A model generated the notes under the pieces. The model had not been told where the DNA came from, ran no database searches, and saw only the letters and a program-made list of their open reading frames with translations. Made by a program: the position numbers and the translations under genes. From assembly GCF_022230925.1 (NCBI RefSeq), contig NZ_JAKKFH010000009.1:186001-250000 (forward strand): DNA of 64,000 bases, written 5' to 3'. This document shows, in pieces, positions 46,062-55,682 of this stretch. The stretch is from Micromonospora alfalfae. Its GTDB lineage: Bacteria > Actinomycetota > Actinomycetes > Mycobacteriales > Micromonosporaceae. Each line of letters starts with the position of its first letter. The stretch's first letter is position 1.

Positions 46062-46097
46062 CGAAGGGGGTCGACCGTGACCGGTCGACCCCCTTCG
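46062..46097. terminator. Bidirectional terminator between the small membrane protein and sucD
   Basis: 15-bp perfect stem CGAAGGGGGTCGACC with its complement and a 6-base loop. It lies between stop codons at 46039 (+) and 46113 (-). Confidence 0.85.
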
Positions 46098-46112
46098 TAC
46101 TGCCTGACCGGC

Positions 46113-47000
46113 TCAGCTGCCGGACATGATCTCCCGCATCAGCTTCGCGGTCTCGGTCGGCGTCTTGCCGACCTTGACGCCGACGGCCTCCAGCGCCGCC
46201 TGCTTCGCCTCGGCGGTGCCGGCCGAGCCGGAGATGATCGCACCGGCGTGACCCATGGTCTTGCCGGGCGGAGCGGTGAAGCCGGCGATGTAGCCGACCA
46301 CCGGCTTGGTGACGTTGGTCTTGATGAACTCGGCGGCCCGCTCCTCGGCGTCGCCACCGATCTCACCGATCATGACGATGGCGTCGGTCTCCGGGTCGGC
46401 CTCGAACGCCGCGAGGGCGTCGATGTGGGTGGTCCCGATGATCGGGTCACCGCCGATGCCGACGCAGGTGGAGAAACCGATGTCGCGCAGCTCGTACATC
46501 ATCTGGTAGGTCAGCGTGCCGCTCTTGCTGACCAGGCCGATCCGGCCGGAGCCGGTGATGTCGGCCGGGATGATGCCGGCGTTGGACGCGCCCGGCGAGG
46601 CGATGCCCGGGCAGTTCGGCCCGATGATCCGGGTCCGCTCGCCCTGCGCCACGTTGTACGCCCAGAACGACGCGGTGTCGTGCACCGGGACGCCCTCGGT
46701 GATCACCACGGCCAGGCCGATCGCGGCGTCGATCGCCTCGACCACGGCGGCCTTGGTGAACTGCGGCGGCACGAAGATGACTGTGACGTCGGCCCCGGTC
46801 TCGGCCATCGCGTCCGCGACGGACGCGAAGACCGGCAGCTCGGTGCCGTCGAAGTCGACGGTCTGACCCGCCTTGCGCGGGTTGACGCCGCCCACCACGT
46901 TGGTGCCGGCGGCCAGCATCCGCCGGGTGTGCTTGGAACCCTCGGAACCGGTCATCCCCTGGACGATGACCTTCGAGTCCTTGGTCAGCCAGATAGCCAT
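46113..47000 (-). CDS. sucD: Succinyl-CoA synthetase alpha subunit
   Basis: 295 residues. [27 protein letters not shown] binds CoA, PGIASPG and [15 protein letters not shown] follow, and [17 protein letters not shown] carries the phosphorylated active-site His. Forms the TCA-cycle enzyme with SucC, encoded two bases upstream. Substrate-level phosphorylation step. Confidence 0.95.
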   Translation of the reverse strand: MAIWLTKDSKVIVQGMTGSEGSKHTRRMLAAGTNVVGGVNPRKAGQTVDFDGTELPVFASVADAMAETGADVTVIFVPPQFTKAAVVEAIDAAIGLAVVITEGVPVHDTASFWAYNVAQGERTRIIGPNCPGIASPGASNAGIIPADITGSGRIGLVSKSGTLTYQMMYELRDIGFSTCVGIGGDPIIGTTHIDALAAFEADPETDAIVMIGEIGGDAEERAAEFIKTNVTKPVVGYIAGFTAPPGKTMGHAGAIISGSAGTAEAKQAALEAVGVKVGKTPTETAKLMREIMSGS

Positions 47001-47002
47001 GA

Positions 47003-48181
47003 TCAGACCCCCGCAGCTGCCAGCTCGGCGGCCCGCTCGGCCGCACCGTCCATGGTGTCCACCCGCTGCACGAGCGGGTTGTTAGCGCTGTCCAGGATCG
47101 CCCGGCCAGCCTCGGCGTTGTTGCCGTCGAGACGGACGACGAGCGGCTTCGTGACCTGCTCGCCGCGCTGCTCCAGCAGGGCCAGCGCCTGGATGATGCC
47201 GTTGGCGACCTCGTCGCAGGCGGTGATGCCGCCGAAGACGTTGACGAAGACGCTCTTCACGGCCGGGTCGGAGAGCACGATCTCCAGCCCGTTCGCCATC
47301 ACCGCGGCGCTCGCGCCACCGCCGATGTCGAGGAAGTTGGCCGGCTTGACGTTGCCGTGCCGCTCACCGGCGTACGCGACCACGTCGAGGGTCGACATGA
47401 CCAGACCCGCGCCGTTGCCGATGATGCCGACCTCGCCGTCGAGCTTGACGTAGTTGAGGTCCTTGGCCTTGGCGGCCTGCTCCAGCGGGTCCACGGCTGC
47501 CTGGTCGACAAGCGCCTCGTGGTCCGGGTGCCGGAACGCGGCGTTCTCGTCCAGGCTGATCTTGGCGTCGAGCAGCAGCATCCGGCCGTCGCCGTTCTTG
47601 GCGAGCGGGTTGACCTCGACCAGGGTGGCGTCCTCGGCGACGAACGCCTGCCACAGGCCGACGGCGATCTCGACCACCTGGTCGGCGACCTCGGCCGGGA
47701 AGCCGGCAGCGGTCACGATCTCGCGGGCCTTGGCCTCGTCCACGCCCTTCACGGCGTCGATCGGGGCCTTCACGACCTTGTCGGGGGTCTCGGCGGCGAC
47801 CTGCTCGATGTCCATGCCGCCGGCGACGCTGGCGATGCAGAGGAAGGTGCGGTTCGCCCGGTCGAGCAGGTACGAGAAGTAGTACTCCTCGGCCACGTCC
47901 GCGGTCACCGTGATCATGACCTTGTGGACGGTGTGACCCTTGATGTCCATGCCGAGGATGTCGGTGGCGCGAGCCACCGCCTCATTCGGGCCCTCGGCCA
48001 GCTTGACGCCGCCGGCCTTACCTCGGCCGCCGACCTTTACCTGCGCCTTGACGACCACACGGCCGCCAAGACGTTCGGCGATCGCGCGGGCCTCTTCCGG
48101 GGTAGTGGCGACGCCGCCGGCCAGCACGGGCAAGCCGTGCCGCTCGAACAGGTCCCGCCCCTGGTACTCGTACAGGTCCAC
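47003..48181 (-). CDS. sucC: Succinyl-CoA synthetase beta subunit
   Basis: 392 residues. N-terminal ATP-grasp domain with [17 protein letters not shown] and [39 protein letters not shown] binds metal and nucleotide; the C-terminal domain has [16 protein letters not shown] and [10 protein letters not shown], which face the alpha-subunit His. Full length. First gene of the sucCD operon. Confidence 0.95.
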   Translation of the reverse strand: MDLYEYQGRDLFERHGLPVLAGGVATTPEEARAIAERLGGRVVVKAQVKVGGRGKAGGVKLAEGPNEAVARATDILGMDIKGHTVHKVMITVTADVAEEYYFSYLLDRANRTFLCIASVAGGMDIEQVAAETPDKVVKAPIDAVKGVDEAKAREIVTAAGFPAEVADQVVEIAVGLWQAFVAEDATLVEVNPLAKNGDGRMLLLDAKISLDENAAFRHPDHEALVDQAAVDPLEQAAKAKDLNYVKLDGEVGIIGNGAGLVMSTLDVVAYAGERHGNVKPANFLDIGGGASAAVMANGLEIVLSDPAVKSVFVNVFGGITACDEVANGIIQALALLEQRGEQVTKPLVVRLDGNNAEAGRAILDSANNPLVQRVDTMDGAAERAAELAAAGV

Positions 48182-48612
48182 GATTGCGCGTCCCGTCCCG
48201 TCTCCGCGGCGCGCCGTCGCGCCGCCACCAGCGTTCAGAAAACAGTTTGACGCCTGTCATCAGTTGAAACAGGCCATTGGCCGCAGCCTAGCGAGGTCGA
48301 CACCGCCGGCAACCGAGCGGGTGCGCGGTGTGCGGTAATGCACAACCGGACATCAGGTGTGGCCGGTTTCCGGCCACGACTCGGTTGGCATCCACCGTCC
48401 GGGCGATGTTGTCCGGCTTGCGTAACCCCGCCGTGGGGGCGTCGTTGAGTCAGATGTCGGAGCGCTGAACAGCGCAAAGACGGGATACGGCCGATGCCCT
48501 GTCGGTCGAGGGGTGGCGGCGGGGCATCGTGCATAGAGGGGCCGGACGTGTGAGGGGTGCGTCCGGCCCCTCCCCCGTGCCCAAATTCGGTGGCGCAGCA
48601 GATCGGCGTGCC
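48182..48612. promoter_or_regulatory. Intergenic region upstream of sucC
   Basis: 431 bases with no gene found. It should hold the sucCD promoter (minus strand). Features seen: GCCTGT-N11-ACAGGC at 48252-48274 and a small hairpin GTGGCCGG-TTT-CCGGCCAC at 48358-48376. The far end holds the terminator of the B12-binding gene. Confidence 0.45.
48537..48571 (-). terminator. Terminator of the B12-binding protein gene
   Basis: 12-bp stem AGGGGCCGGACG with its complement and an 11-base loop, 41 bases beyond the stop codon at 48613. Confidence 0.7.
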
Positions 48613-49017
48613 TCAGGAAACCGGCTGGGCCACGTTCTGTCGGACCCACTCGACAATCGCCTGGGTGGTGGCGCCCGGCGTGAAGATCTTCGCGACGCCC
48701 AGCTTCCCCAACTCGGGAATGTCGCCGTTCGGAATGATGCCGCCGCCGAACACGACGATGTCGCGGGCGTCCCGCTCCCCGAGCAGCTCCAGCACCCGCC
48801 GGAACAGCGTCATGTGCGCGCCGGAGAGCACCGACAGGCCGACAGCGTCGGCGTCCTCCTGGATGGCGGTCTCCACGATCTGCTCAGGAGTCTGGTGCAG
48901 GCCGGTGTAGACGACCTCCATCCCGGCATCCCGCAGGGCGCGCGCGACGACCTTCGCGCCCCGGTCGTGGCCGTCCAGGCCAGGCTTCGCGACGACGACC
49001 CGAATCCGAGAGCTCAT
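48613..49017 (-). CDS. Stand-alone cobalamin (B12)-binding domain protein
   Basis: 134 residues, almost exactly one B12-binding domain. [21 protein letters not shown] has the D-x-H-x-x-G motif whose His ligates cobalt; [21 protein letters not shown] and [16 protein letters not shown] give the S-x-L and GG parts. It matches the C-terminal domain of methylmalonyl-CoA mutase large subunit, but no catalytic TIM-barrel partner is encoded nearby. It could be the small subunit of a split acyl-CoA mutase or a B12 carrier. Confidence 0.88.
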   Translation of the reverse strand: MSSRIRVVVAKPGLDGHDRGAKVVARALRDAGMEVVYTGLHQTPEQIVETAIQEDADAVGLSVLSGAHMTLFRRVLELLGERDARDIVVFGGGIIPNGDIPELGKLGVAKIFTPGATTQAIVEWVRQNVAQPVS

Positions 49018-49502
49018 CAGCGCACACCTTTCACCGGCTTGACCGCCATCACCTTAACGAACGGTAACCCGGCGGGCCCGGCCCGGGAAATCCGGGCTCC
49101 GTCACCGGCCGTTACCCGGCGTGCCCACCGCGCAACCCGGAGAGGTCCGGCCTGGTGCCGTGCCGGCTTCGCCACGGTCGCGTCGCTGGCAGGGCCGGGG
49201 ACGTCATCCCGGCGCGGTTCGGAGTCAAGTCGGACGACTCCGCCGGAACGGTCACGCTCGGCGACGAACGGGCAGCGACGGGGGCACCGTTCGGCGTCGC
49301 GATGCATGACAATCATGGACGCAAACGGACAGATCGACACGCCAATTTTTCGGTCTAGCTTGTGACTCGCCTGGCGGTTGGCTAACGTGTCCACGGTTGT
49401 CATCAGGTCCATGGACGGGTGACGACGCGGTCAGCGGACGTTCCACTGAGGCTTCAGGGGACGCCACCGGCCGCTTCGGAACCCCGACAACGGAGGGTGT
49501 GC
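49018..49502. promoter_or_regulatory. Divergent control region of the B12-binding and M23 peptidase genes
   Basis: 485 bases, no convincing gene. The conserved core of a c-di-AMP (ydaO-type) riboswitch, often upstream of actinobacterial cell-wall hydrolases, is not recognisable. A relatively AT-rich part at 49340-49400 is the likely promoter side for the + strand gene. Confidence 0.4.
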
Positions 49503-50210
49503 GTGCGCCAGCGCCTGTCGTCTGAGCCCGATCGATATCGCGGTCGCCGCCGCGTACCCACCCCACCCCGCAGCCGTTACGCCGCTGTCGTCACCACCGC
49601 GTTCGTCGGTGCCGGCATCGTGGCCCTCGGCGCGAGCGCCCTGCCGGACGCCAAGGACGTCAGCCCGACGGTTCTCGACGAGCTCAAGCAGGCGTCGGTC
49701 ACCAGCCAGGACGCCGCGGCCCGTGCCGACAACGCCGACCGCGCCTCCCGGGACAGCCGCAGCACTGACAGCGCCGAGCCCGAGGTCTGGCTGCTGCCGC
49801 TGCAGGGCTACGACTTCAACTCCCCCTACGGCGTCCGCTGGGGCAAGATGCACACCGGCGTGGACCTGGTCGCCGGCGAGGGCACGCCCTACGTGGCGAT
49901 CCACGACGGGTTGGTCACCAAGGCCGGCTGGTTCGGCGGGTACGGCAACGCGGTGATCGTCCAACACGCCGACGGCAGCGAGGCCATCTACGGCCACTCC
50001 TCCGCCGTGAGCGTCAAGGAGGGCCAGCAGATCAAGGCGGGCGACCAGCTCGGCCTCGTGGGTCAGACCGGCCACGCGTACGGCACCCACCTGCACCTGG
50101 AGATCCATGTCAAGGGGCAGCCGACCGACCCGGTGCCGTTCCTCCAGGAGCGCGGAGTGGACATCAAGCTGCAAGTCGAGGCAATCTACAGCGAGGTAGC
50201 CGACCGCTGA
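49503..50210 (+). CDS. M23-family (LytM) peptidase
   Basis: 235 residues from the GTG at 49503, preceded by CGGAGGGT. A basic cytoplasmic start and one transmembrane helix or signal anchor (AAVVTTAFVGAGIVALGASA) lead to a spacer and the LytM domain. Zinc ligands are seen in HTGVDL and in HLHLEIHV; GHSSAVSVKEGQQIKAGDQLGLVGQTG is conserved. It likely cleaves peptidoglycan cross-bridges outside the cell. Ends at a strong terminator with a T-run; a second M23 gene follows. Confidence 0.9.
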   Translation: MRQRLSSEPDRYRGRRRVPTPPRSRYAAVVTTAFVGAGIVALGASALPDAKDVSPTVLDELKQASVTSQDAAARADNADRASRDSRSTDSAEPEVWLLPLQGYDFNSPYGVRWGKMHTGVDLVAGEGTPYVAIHDGLVTKAGWFGGYGNAVIVQHADGSEAIYGHSSAVSVKEGQQIKAGDQLGLVGQTGHAYGTHLHLEIHVKGQPTDPVPFLQERGVDIKLQVEAIYSEVADR

Positions 50211-50230
50211 CGATGCGTAACGACCGCTGA

Positions 50231-50260
50231 CCGCCCGGATCTGTCGATCCGGGCGGTTTT
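50231..50260 (+). terminator. Intrinsic terminator after the first M23 gene
   Basis: 11-bp stem CCGCCCGGATC with its complement, a TGTC loop and a run of four T. The clearest classical terminator here besides the attenuator. Confidence 0.9.
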
Positions 50261-50482
50261 GCGTTGTGCGGTCCTGGCGGATGTATCCCGGGTCACAGCG
50301 TCGAATGTGACCGACGGCACCCACCAACATGATCACTTTTCCGGATGTAGCGCCGCACAGCGGGTCATATCCGGGCACCGACCGTCAGCCCTCCCTTCGA
50401 GGGTTCGGTCCCCGCGCCTGCCCCACCTCGGCCCGACACCAGTATTTCGAGGTCAAGTGCCCCTCGACTGTGAAGGTCCGCC

Positions 50483-51262
50483 GTGCAGGAAGACAGCCCC
50501 GTCCAGAACGAGAACACCCCCGACACCAGCCAGACCGCGCCGCAGCGCACCGGCCGACGGAACCGCCTCATCGTGCTCGGGGCCGCCGCCCTGGTAGCCC
50601 TCGGCCTCGGCGGTGTCGCCGTCGCCACCAGCGGCACCGACCACCCGGCACCCGCCGCCGTCTCCCTCGACGCCCAGGCCCGGGCCGAGGCCGCGAGCCG
50701 GGCCGACCGTTCGGTCCGTGAGTCGAGCACCCCGGTCGTCCCCTCGCTCAGCCCGACGCCCAGCCCGTCGGCGGTCAGCGCCAGCCCGGCCCCCACGAAG
50801 ACGGCCGCCGCGAAGGCCAAGCCGAAGCCGAAGCCGAAGCCGAAGAAGACCACCAGGCCCACACCTGCCTGGGTCGACCCGATGCCGGGCGCAGCCGTCA
50901 CGTCCTGCTACGGGCAGCGCTGGGGCACCCTGCACGCCGGTATCGACCTGGCGCTGCCCTCCGGTACGCCGATCCACGCGGCGGCCGCCGGCACCGTGAC
51001 CCAGGCCGGCGACGCCTCCGACGGATACGGCAACTCCGTCTTCATCGACCACGGCAACGGCTACCTGACCCACTACGCCCACCAGAGCCGCATCGCGGTC
51101 ACCGTCGGTCAGAAGGTGAAGGCCGGCCAGGTCATCGGCTACGAGGGCGCCACCGGCGATGCCACCGGCCCGCACCTGCACTTCGAGGTGCACCAGGGCA
51201 TGTGGAACCAGATCGACCCGGCCCCGTTCATGCGGGCCCGCGGCGTCGACCTGGGCTGCTGA
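50483..51262 (+). CDS. M23-family (LytM) peptidase with Lys/Pro-rich spacer
   Basis: 259 residues from a GTG. The transmembrane segment LIVLGAAALVALGLGGVAVA is followed by a Ser/Pro/Thr linker and AKAKPKPKPKPKK, a basic run able to contact the wall polymer. The LytM domain has HAGIDLALPSGTPIHAAA, GNGYLTHYAHQ and the zinc motif HLHFEVHQ. Cys residues SCYGQRWG and the terminal GC may pair. Paralogue of the preceding gene, with its own 272-base upstream region. Confidence 0.9.
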   Translation: MQEDSPVQNENTPDTSQTAPQRTGRRNRLIVLGAAALVALGLGGVAVATSGTDHPAPAAVSLDAQARAEAASRADRSVRESSTPVVPSLSPTPSPSAVSASPAPTKTAAAKAKPKPKPKPKKTTRPTPAWVDPMPGAAVTSCYGQRWGTLHAGIDLALPSGTPIHAAAAGTVTQAGDASDGYGNSVFIDHGNGYLTHYAHQSRIAVTVGQKVKAGQVIGYEGATGDATGPHLHFEVHQGMWNQIDPAPFMRARGVDLGC

Positions 51263-51293
51263 GGCGACATCCCCGCGCGCTCCGGCGCAACAA

Positions 51294-51339
51294 CAAGGAA
51301 AGAGTGGCCTCAGCGGTACGCGAGGCCACTCTTTCCTTG
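51294..51339. terminator. Bidirectional terminator between M23 and pcrA genes
   Basis: 18-bp perfect stem CAAGGAAAGAGTGGCCTC with its complement and a 10-base loop, between convergent genes ending at 51262 and 51368. The A/T-rich outer arms give T-rich ends in both directions. Confidence 0.9.
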
Positions 51340-51367
51340 ATTTGGTGCGATCTTGGGGATGCCGGGG

Positions 51368-53773
51368 TCAGAGTTTGTCGACCGGGGCGTGCCGGAGCAC
51401 CAGCCACATGGTCTGGTCGCCGAAGTCGATCTGCGCGCGGGCACCCGGGCCGTGCCCCTCGACGGCGAGCACCCGCCCCAACCCGTACCGCTGATGGTTG
51501 ACCCGGTCGCCCGCTGACACCTTCGGCCCCTGTGGCAGCTCGCTGGCCGTGGTCAGCCGGCTGGCGTCCACGCCGAGGCGCTGGGCCAGCTGCGCCGCCT
51601 TCGGCGTACCCCCGGTGAAGTTGCCACGCGCGCCGGGCGCGCGGTCCGCGCGGCCACCGACGCCGCCGCCCCCGCCAGCCCACGAGGTGTACGACCCCTC
51701 GGTCCGCTCCCAGTGCACCAACTCGGTCGGCAACTCCTCCAGGAAGCGCGACGGCGGGTTGTAGGACGGCTGCCCCCAGGCCGAGCGGGTCACCGCCCGG
51801 GACAGGTTGAGCCGCTGTCGGGCACGGGTGATGCCGACGTACGCCAGTCGGCGCTCCTCCTCCAACTCGCGGGTGTCGCCCAGCGAGCGCAGGTGCGGGA
51901 AGACGCCGTCCTCCAGCCCGGTCAGGAAGACCACCGGGAACTCCAGCCCCTTGGCGGTGTGCAGCGTCATCAGGGTGACCACACCCTGGTGGTCGGGGTC
52001 GTCGGAGGGGATCTGGTCGGCGTCGGCGACCAGCGCCACCTGCTCCAGGAAGCCGGCCAGGGTGGCACGCTCCCCCTCCTCGCCCAGTGCCTCGATCCGC
52101 TCGGTGTACTCGCGGGCGACGCTGACCAGCTCCTGGAGGTTGTCCACCCGGCCGGCGTCCTGCGGGTCCAGGCTCTCCTCCAGCTCGGTGAGGTAGCCGG
52201 AGCGGGTCAGCAGCGCCTCCAGCACCTCCTCCGGGGTGCCGGTCTCGGCCAGCTCGCGGGCGCCGTCGAGCAACGCCACGAAGTCCGCGATGCCGTTGGC
52301 CGCCCGACTGGAGATGCCCGGCGCCTCCCGGGCCCGGCGCAGCGCCGCGCCGAAGGAGATCCGGTCGCGGCTGGAGAGCGCCTCGACACACGCCTCGGCA
52401 CGGTCGCCGATGCCCCGGCGCGGGGTGTTGAGCACTCGCCGCAGGCTCACCGTGTCGTCGTCGTTTACCACCGAACGCAGGTACGCCAGGGCGTCGCGGA
52501 CCTCCTTGCGCTCGTAGAAGCGCACCCCGCCGACCACCTTGTAGGGCAGGCCGACCCGGATGAACACCTCCTCGAAGACGCGGGACTGGGCGTTGGTGCG
52601 GTAGAAGACGGCGACGTCGCCGGGGCGGGTCTCGTCGGCGTCGACCAGCCGGTCGATCTCCCGAGCCACCCAGTCGGCCTCGGCGTGCTCGGTGTCGGCC
52701 ACGTAGCCGACGATCTGCTCGCCGGCGCCGGACTCGCTCCACAGTCGCTTCGGCTTGCGGGAGGTGTTGCGGTCGATCACCGCGTTGGCCGCGTTGAGGA
52801 TGGTCTGGGTGGAGCGGTAGTTCTGCTCCAGCAGGATCGTCCGCGCGTCGGTGAAGTCCCGTTCGAACTCCAGGATGTTGCGGATCGTCGCACCCCGGAA
52901 CGCGTAGATCGACTGGTCGGCGTCGCCGACCACGCACAGCTCGGCGGGCTCCAGCCCGTCGGTGCCGGAGACCAGCTCCTTGATCAGGACGTACTGGGCG
53001 TGGTTGGTGTCCTGGTATTCGTCGACCAGCACGTGCCGGAACCGCCGGCGGTAGCTCTCCGCGACATGCGGGTGGGACTGGAGCAGGTGCACCGTGGTCA
53101 TGATCAGGTCGTCGAAGTCCAGGGCGTGGGCCTCACGCAGCCGACGCTGGTAGAGCGTGTACGCCTCCGCGAGCGCCCGCTCGTTGGGCCCGGTGGCCCG
53201 CGCCGCGAACTGCTCCGGGTCGACCAGCTCGTTCTTGAGGTTCGAGACCTGGGCGGCCAGCCCACGCGCCGGGTAGCGCTTCGGGTCGAGATCCAGTTCG
53301 CGGGTGACCAACTGCATCAGCCGGCGGGAGTCGTCCGCGTCGTAGATCGAGAACGTCGACTTGAGGCCGGCGTGCTCGTGCTCGGCACGCAGGATCCGCA
53401 CGCAGGCCGAGTGGAACGTCGACACCCACATCAGGCGGGCCCGGGGGCCCACCAGCGCGGCGACGCGCTCCTTCATCTCGCCGGCGGCCTTGTTGGTGAA
53501 GGTGATCGCGATGATCTCGCCGGGGTGCACGTCCCGAGCGGCGAGCAGGTAGGCGATCCGGTGCGTGAGCACCCGGGTCTTGCCGGACCCGGCGCCGGCA
53601 ACGATCAGCAGCGGCGAGCCGGCATGGCTGACGGCGTCGCGCTGCGGCCCGTTCAGCCCGGCGAGCAACTGCTGCGGATCGAGACGCGCGGCGGCCGCCC
53701 CGGGTCGGTGCGGGCGGGCCGGCGCGGACTCCGGCGCAGGCGGGGACGCGGGGATGTCGAAGAGAGGATGCAT
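51368..53773 (-). CDS. pcrA: ATP-dependent DNA helicase PcrA/UvrD
   Basis: 801 residues. Superfamily 1A motifs: Walker A VAGAGSGKTRVLTHR, TFTNKAAGEMKER, VLVDEYQDTN (Walker B), VVGDADQSIYAFRGA, LEQNYRST, VTLMTLHTAKGLEF and YVGITRARQRL. The C-terminus has the PcrA-type tail (VSAGDRVNHQRYGLGRVLAVEG), a Tudor-like element that binds RNA polymerase in related enzymes. Acts in nucleotide-excision repair and replication-fork clearing. Confidence 0.95.
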   Translation of the reverse strand: MHPLFDIPASPPAPESAPARPHRPGAAAARLDPQQLLAGLNGPQRDAVSHAGSPLLIVAGAGSGKTRVLTHRIAYLLAARDVHPGEIIAITFTNKAAGEMKERVAALVGPRARLMWVSTFHSACVRILRAEHEHAGLKSTFSIYDADDSRRLMQLVTRELDLDPKRYPARGLAAQVSNLKNELVDPEQFAARATGPNERALAEAYTLYQRRLREAHALDFDDLIMTTVHLLQSHPHVAESYRRRFRHVLVDEYQDTNHAQYVLIKELVSGTDGLEPAELCVVGDADQSIYAFRGATIRNILEFERDFTDARTILLEQNYRSTQTILNAANAVIDRNTSRKPKRLWSESGAGEQIVGYVADTEHAEADWVAREIDRLVDADETRPGDVAVFYRTNAQSRVFEEVFIRVGLPYKVVGGVRFYERKEVRDALAYLRSVVNDDDTVSLRRVLNTPRRGIGDRAEACVEALSSRDRISFGAALRRAREAPGISSRAANGIADFVALLDGARELAETGTPEEVLEALLTRSGYLTELEESLDPQDAGRVDNLQELVSVAREYTERIEALGEEGERATLAGFLEQVALVADADQIPSDDPDHQGVVTLMTLHTAKGLEFPVVFLTGLEDGVFPHLRSLGDTRELEEERRLAYVGITRARQRLNLSRAVTRSAWGQPSYNPPSRFLEELPTELVHWERTEGSYTSWAGGGGGVGGRADRAPGARGNFTGGTPKAAQLAQRLGVDASRLTTASELPQGPKVSAGDRVNHQRYGLGRVLAVEGHGPGARAQIDFGDQTMWLVLRHAPVDKL

Positions 53774-53937
53774 CGCCCGACAAGTCTATGCCGCCGGCCC
53801 GACACTGCGCCGCTGGCGCTCAGCAGCTCATGCCCGACGGCGCGCACCACCACCCGGCACGCCCACAGGCGGGAAAGGTGCCCTTCGCGACGCGGAATGC
53901 TTGCGCACCCGGCAACGACGTGGGCATACTCGACCAC

Positions 53938-54003
53938 GTGATCGCTGCGCGCTTCTACTTTTACTATGGCACCGGGAGTCCGGCAGCCGTAGGTCGCGCC
54001 TGA
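53938..54003 (+). CDS. Phe/Tyr-rich leader peptide of the chorismate mutase gene
   Basis: A 21-codon frame from the GTG at 53938: residues 6-10 are Phe-Tyr-Phe-Tyr-Tyr (codons TTC TAC TTT TAC TAT). Five aromatic codons in a row, including rare TTT and TAT in this GC-rich genome, then a stop at 54001 and a terminator 17 bases later, are the hallmarks of a ribosome-mediated attenuator sensing charged tRNA-Phe and tRNA-Tyr. Its binding site is weak, with nothing closer than the acid-rich stretch upstream. Confidence 0.75.
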   Translation: MIAARFYFYYGTGSPAAVGRA

Positions 54004-54052
54004 TCGATTCAGACCTGCTAAAGCCCCGGGCTCCTGGAGTCCGGGGCTTTTT
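53975..54052 (+). promoter_or_regulatory. Transcription attenuator: terminator with competing antiterminator
   Basis: The terminator is a stem from 54020 to 54050 (AAAGCCCCGG with CCGGGGCTTT, extended inward by GCTC/GGAG pairs), followed by T-rich sequence to 54052. The 3' arm contains GGAGTCCGG (54036-54044). The identical 9 bases occur at 53975-53983, within the leader just after the aromatic codons, so the leader copy can pair with the terminator 5' arm and block it. A ribosome stalled at the first aromatic codons would leave the leader copy free. Confidence 0.7.
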
Positions 54053-54099
54053 CCGTCCCAGGTTCCGGGCACCGGGCACCACAGTGCGAGAGGTACCCG

Positions 54100-54489
54100 A
54101 TGATGACAGACGTGATGGAGCAGAGCGGCAGCCCGATCCGACCGGGGCAGCCCGCCGCGCAGGGGGCTGAGCCGGCGGTGGCCACGCCACCGACCGGCGC
54201 GGATGCCGAGCCGGCCGAGCAGCAGACCGGCACCCAGGAGCCGTCCGCCTCGGCGCGGATCGTGCAGATCAGGGAACGGATCGACGAGATCGACCACGCG
54301 TTGATCACGCTCTGGCAGGAGCGGGCCGCGTTGTCCCAGGAGGTCGGGGTGACCCGGATGGCGTCCGGTGGGACTCGCCTGGTGCTCTCCCGGGAACGGG
54401 AGATCCTGGAGCGTTTCCGGGTCGCGCTCGGCGCCGACGGCACCCAACTTGCCCTGCTGCTGCTCCGTGCGGGCCGCGGGCCGCTGTGA
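54100..54489 (+). CDS. Chorismate mutase (AroQ class)
   Basis: 129 residues from the ATG at 54100 (a second ATG follows; GAGAGG upstream). The first 50 residues are low complexity. From about residue 50 the AroQ helix pattern is IVQIRERIDEIDHALITLWQERAALSQEVGVTRM, then RLVLSREREILERFR, with the Arg and Glu residues that bind chorismate. It converts chorismate to prephenate, the branch to Phe and Tyr. The Phe/Tyr leader upstream fits that function and supports the call. Confidence 0.8.
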   Translation: MMTDVMEQSGSPIRPGQPAAQGAEPAVATPPTGADAEPAEQQTGTQEPSASARIVQIRERIDEIDHALITLWQERAALSQEVGVTRMASGGTRLVLSREREILERFRVALGADGTQLALLLLRAGRGPL

Positions 54490-54618
54490 GCCGCCCGGGC
54501 CGTCCGGGCCCCGGTGAGCCGACCTGGTGAGCCACACCGCCCGAGTTGGCCGCACACGGCCCGCTGACGCCGCGTGGGCTACCGGGCGGTCGCGCGGCCG
54601 ATCCGGGTCACTGACAGA

Positions 54619-54663
54619 CGAAACCGCCTGCCGTCGTCGTGGTGACGGCGGCAGGCGGTTTCG
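54619..54663. terminator. Bidirectional terminator between chorismate mutase and peptide operon 2
   Basis: 20-bp stem CGAAACCGCCTGCCGTCGTC with its near-complement (one G-U pair) and a 5-base loop, 6 bases from the stop of the minus-strand operon at 54669. It has T-rich ends both ways. Confidence 0.85.
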
Positions 54664-54668
54664 GTGAC

Positions 54669-55682
54669 TCACACCTCGTGGCTGGCGACGATCTCGCGCT
54701 TCTCCGCGAAGTGGCAGGCGCTCGGGTGGTCCGAGCCCCGTCGGATCTCCAGCAGCGGGACCTGCTCGGCGCAGACGTCCTGCGCCTTCCAGCAGCGGGT
54801 CCGGAACCGGCAGCCCGAGGGCGGGCTGATCGGCGACGGCACGTCCCCCGTGAGCCGGATGATCGTCTTGTTGTTCCGCTGGGTCGGATCCGGCACCGGC
54901 ACTGCGGAGAGCAGCGCCTGGGTGTACGGGTGGGTCGGCCGCTCGTAGATCTCGTCCTCGGTGCCGATCTCGACGATCTTGCCGAGGTACATCACCGCGA
55001 CCCGGTCCGAGAGGTGGCGGACCACCGACAGGTCGTGCGCGATGAAGACGTACGACAGGCCGAACTCGCCCTGCAACTGCTCCAGCAGGTTCATGACCTG
55101 GGCCTGGATGGAGACGTCCAGCGCCGACACCGGCTCGTCGCAGACGATGATCTCGGGCCGCAGCGCGAGCGCGCGGGCGATGCCGATGCGCTGGCGCTGG
55201 CCGCCGGAGAACTGGTGCGGGTACCTGTTGATGTGCTCCGGGTTGAGCCCGACCAGGTCGAGCAGCTCGCGGACCTTGGCCCGGCGGCTGCCCTTCGGCG
55301 CCACCTCCGGGTGGATCTCGAACGGCTCACCGAGCAGGTCGCCGACGGTCATCCGCGGGTTCAGCGAGGTGTACGGGTCCTGCATGACCAGCTGGATCTG
55401 CCGGCGCAGACGCCGCAACGCCCCACCGGACAGCTTGGAGATGTCCTGGCCCTTGTAGACCACGTTGCCGGCGGTCGGCTTCTCCAGGTTCATCAGCACC
55501 CGGGCGAGCGTCGACTTGCCGCAGCCGGACTCGCCGACCACACCGAGCGTCTCACCGGCGCGCAGCCCGAACGAGACCCCGTCGACCGCCTTGACCTGAC
55601 CGACGGTCTTCTTGAACACCACACCCTGCGTGACGGGGTAGTGCTTGACCAGGTCATTGACCTCGAGGATGTTCTCAGACAC
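54669..55682 (-). CDS. Peptide ABC transporter ATP-binding protein (DppF type), operon 2
   Basis: 337 residues from a GTG that overlaps the DppD-type gene by 8 bases. Walker [15 protein letters not shown], signature [17 protein letters not shown], Walker [18 protein letters not shown]-loop [15 protein letters not shown]-terminus [15 protein letters not shown] with Cys-x5-Cys-x6-Cys. By eye its core is close to identical to the protein at 40005-41042. Last gene of operon 2. Confidence 0.93.
   Translation of the reverse strand: MSENILEVNDLVKHYPVTQGVVFKKTVGQVKAVDGVSFGLRAGETLGVVGESGCGKSTLARVLMNLEKPTAGNVVYKGQDISKLSGGALRRLRRQIQLVMQDPYTSLNPRMTVGDLLGEPFEIHPEVAPKGSRRAKVRELLDLVGLNPEHINRYPHQFSGGQRQRIGIARALALRPEIIVCDEPVSALDVSIQAQVMNLLEQLQGEFGLSYVFIAHDLSVVRHLSDRVAVMYLGKIVEIGTEDEIYERPTHPYTQALLSAVPVPDPTQRNNKTIIRLTGDVPSPISPPSGCRFRTRCWKAQDVCAEQVPLLEIRRGSDHPSACHFAEKREIVASHEV

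Noticed and set aside
49155..49358. Short frames on both strands in the 49.0-49.5 kb gap
   Set aside because: No ribosome binding sites, no typical third-base pattern, and several competing frames of similar length.
49018..49502. c-di-AMP (ydaO-type) riboswitch before the M23 peptidase
   Set aside because: These riboswitches often precede such genes, but the conserved core sequences are not recognisable here or at 50261-50482.
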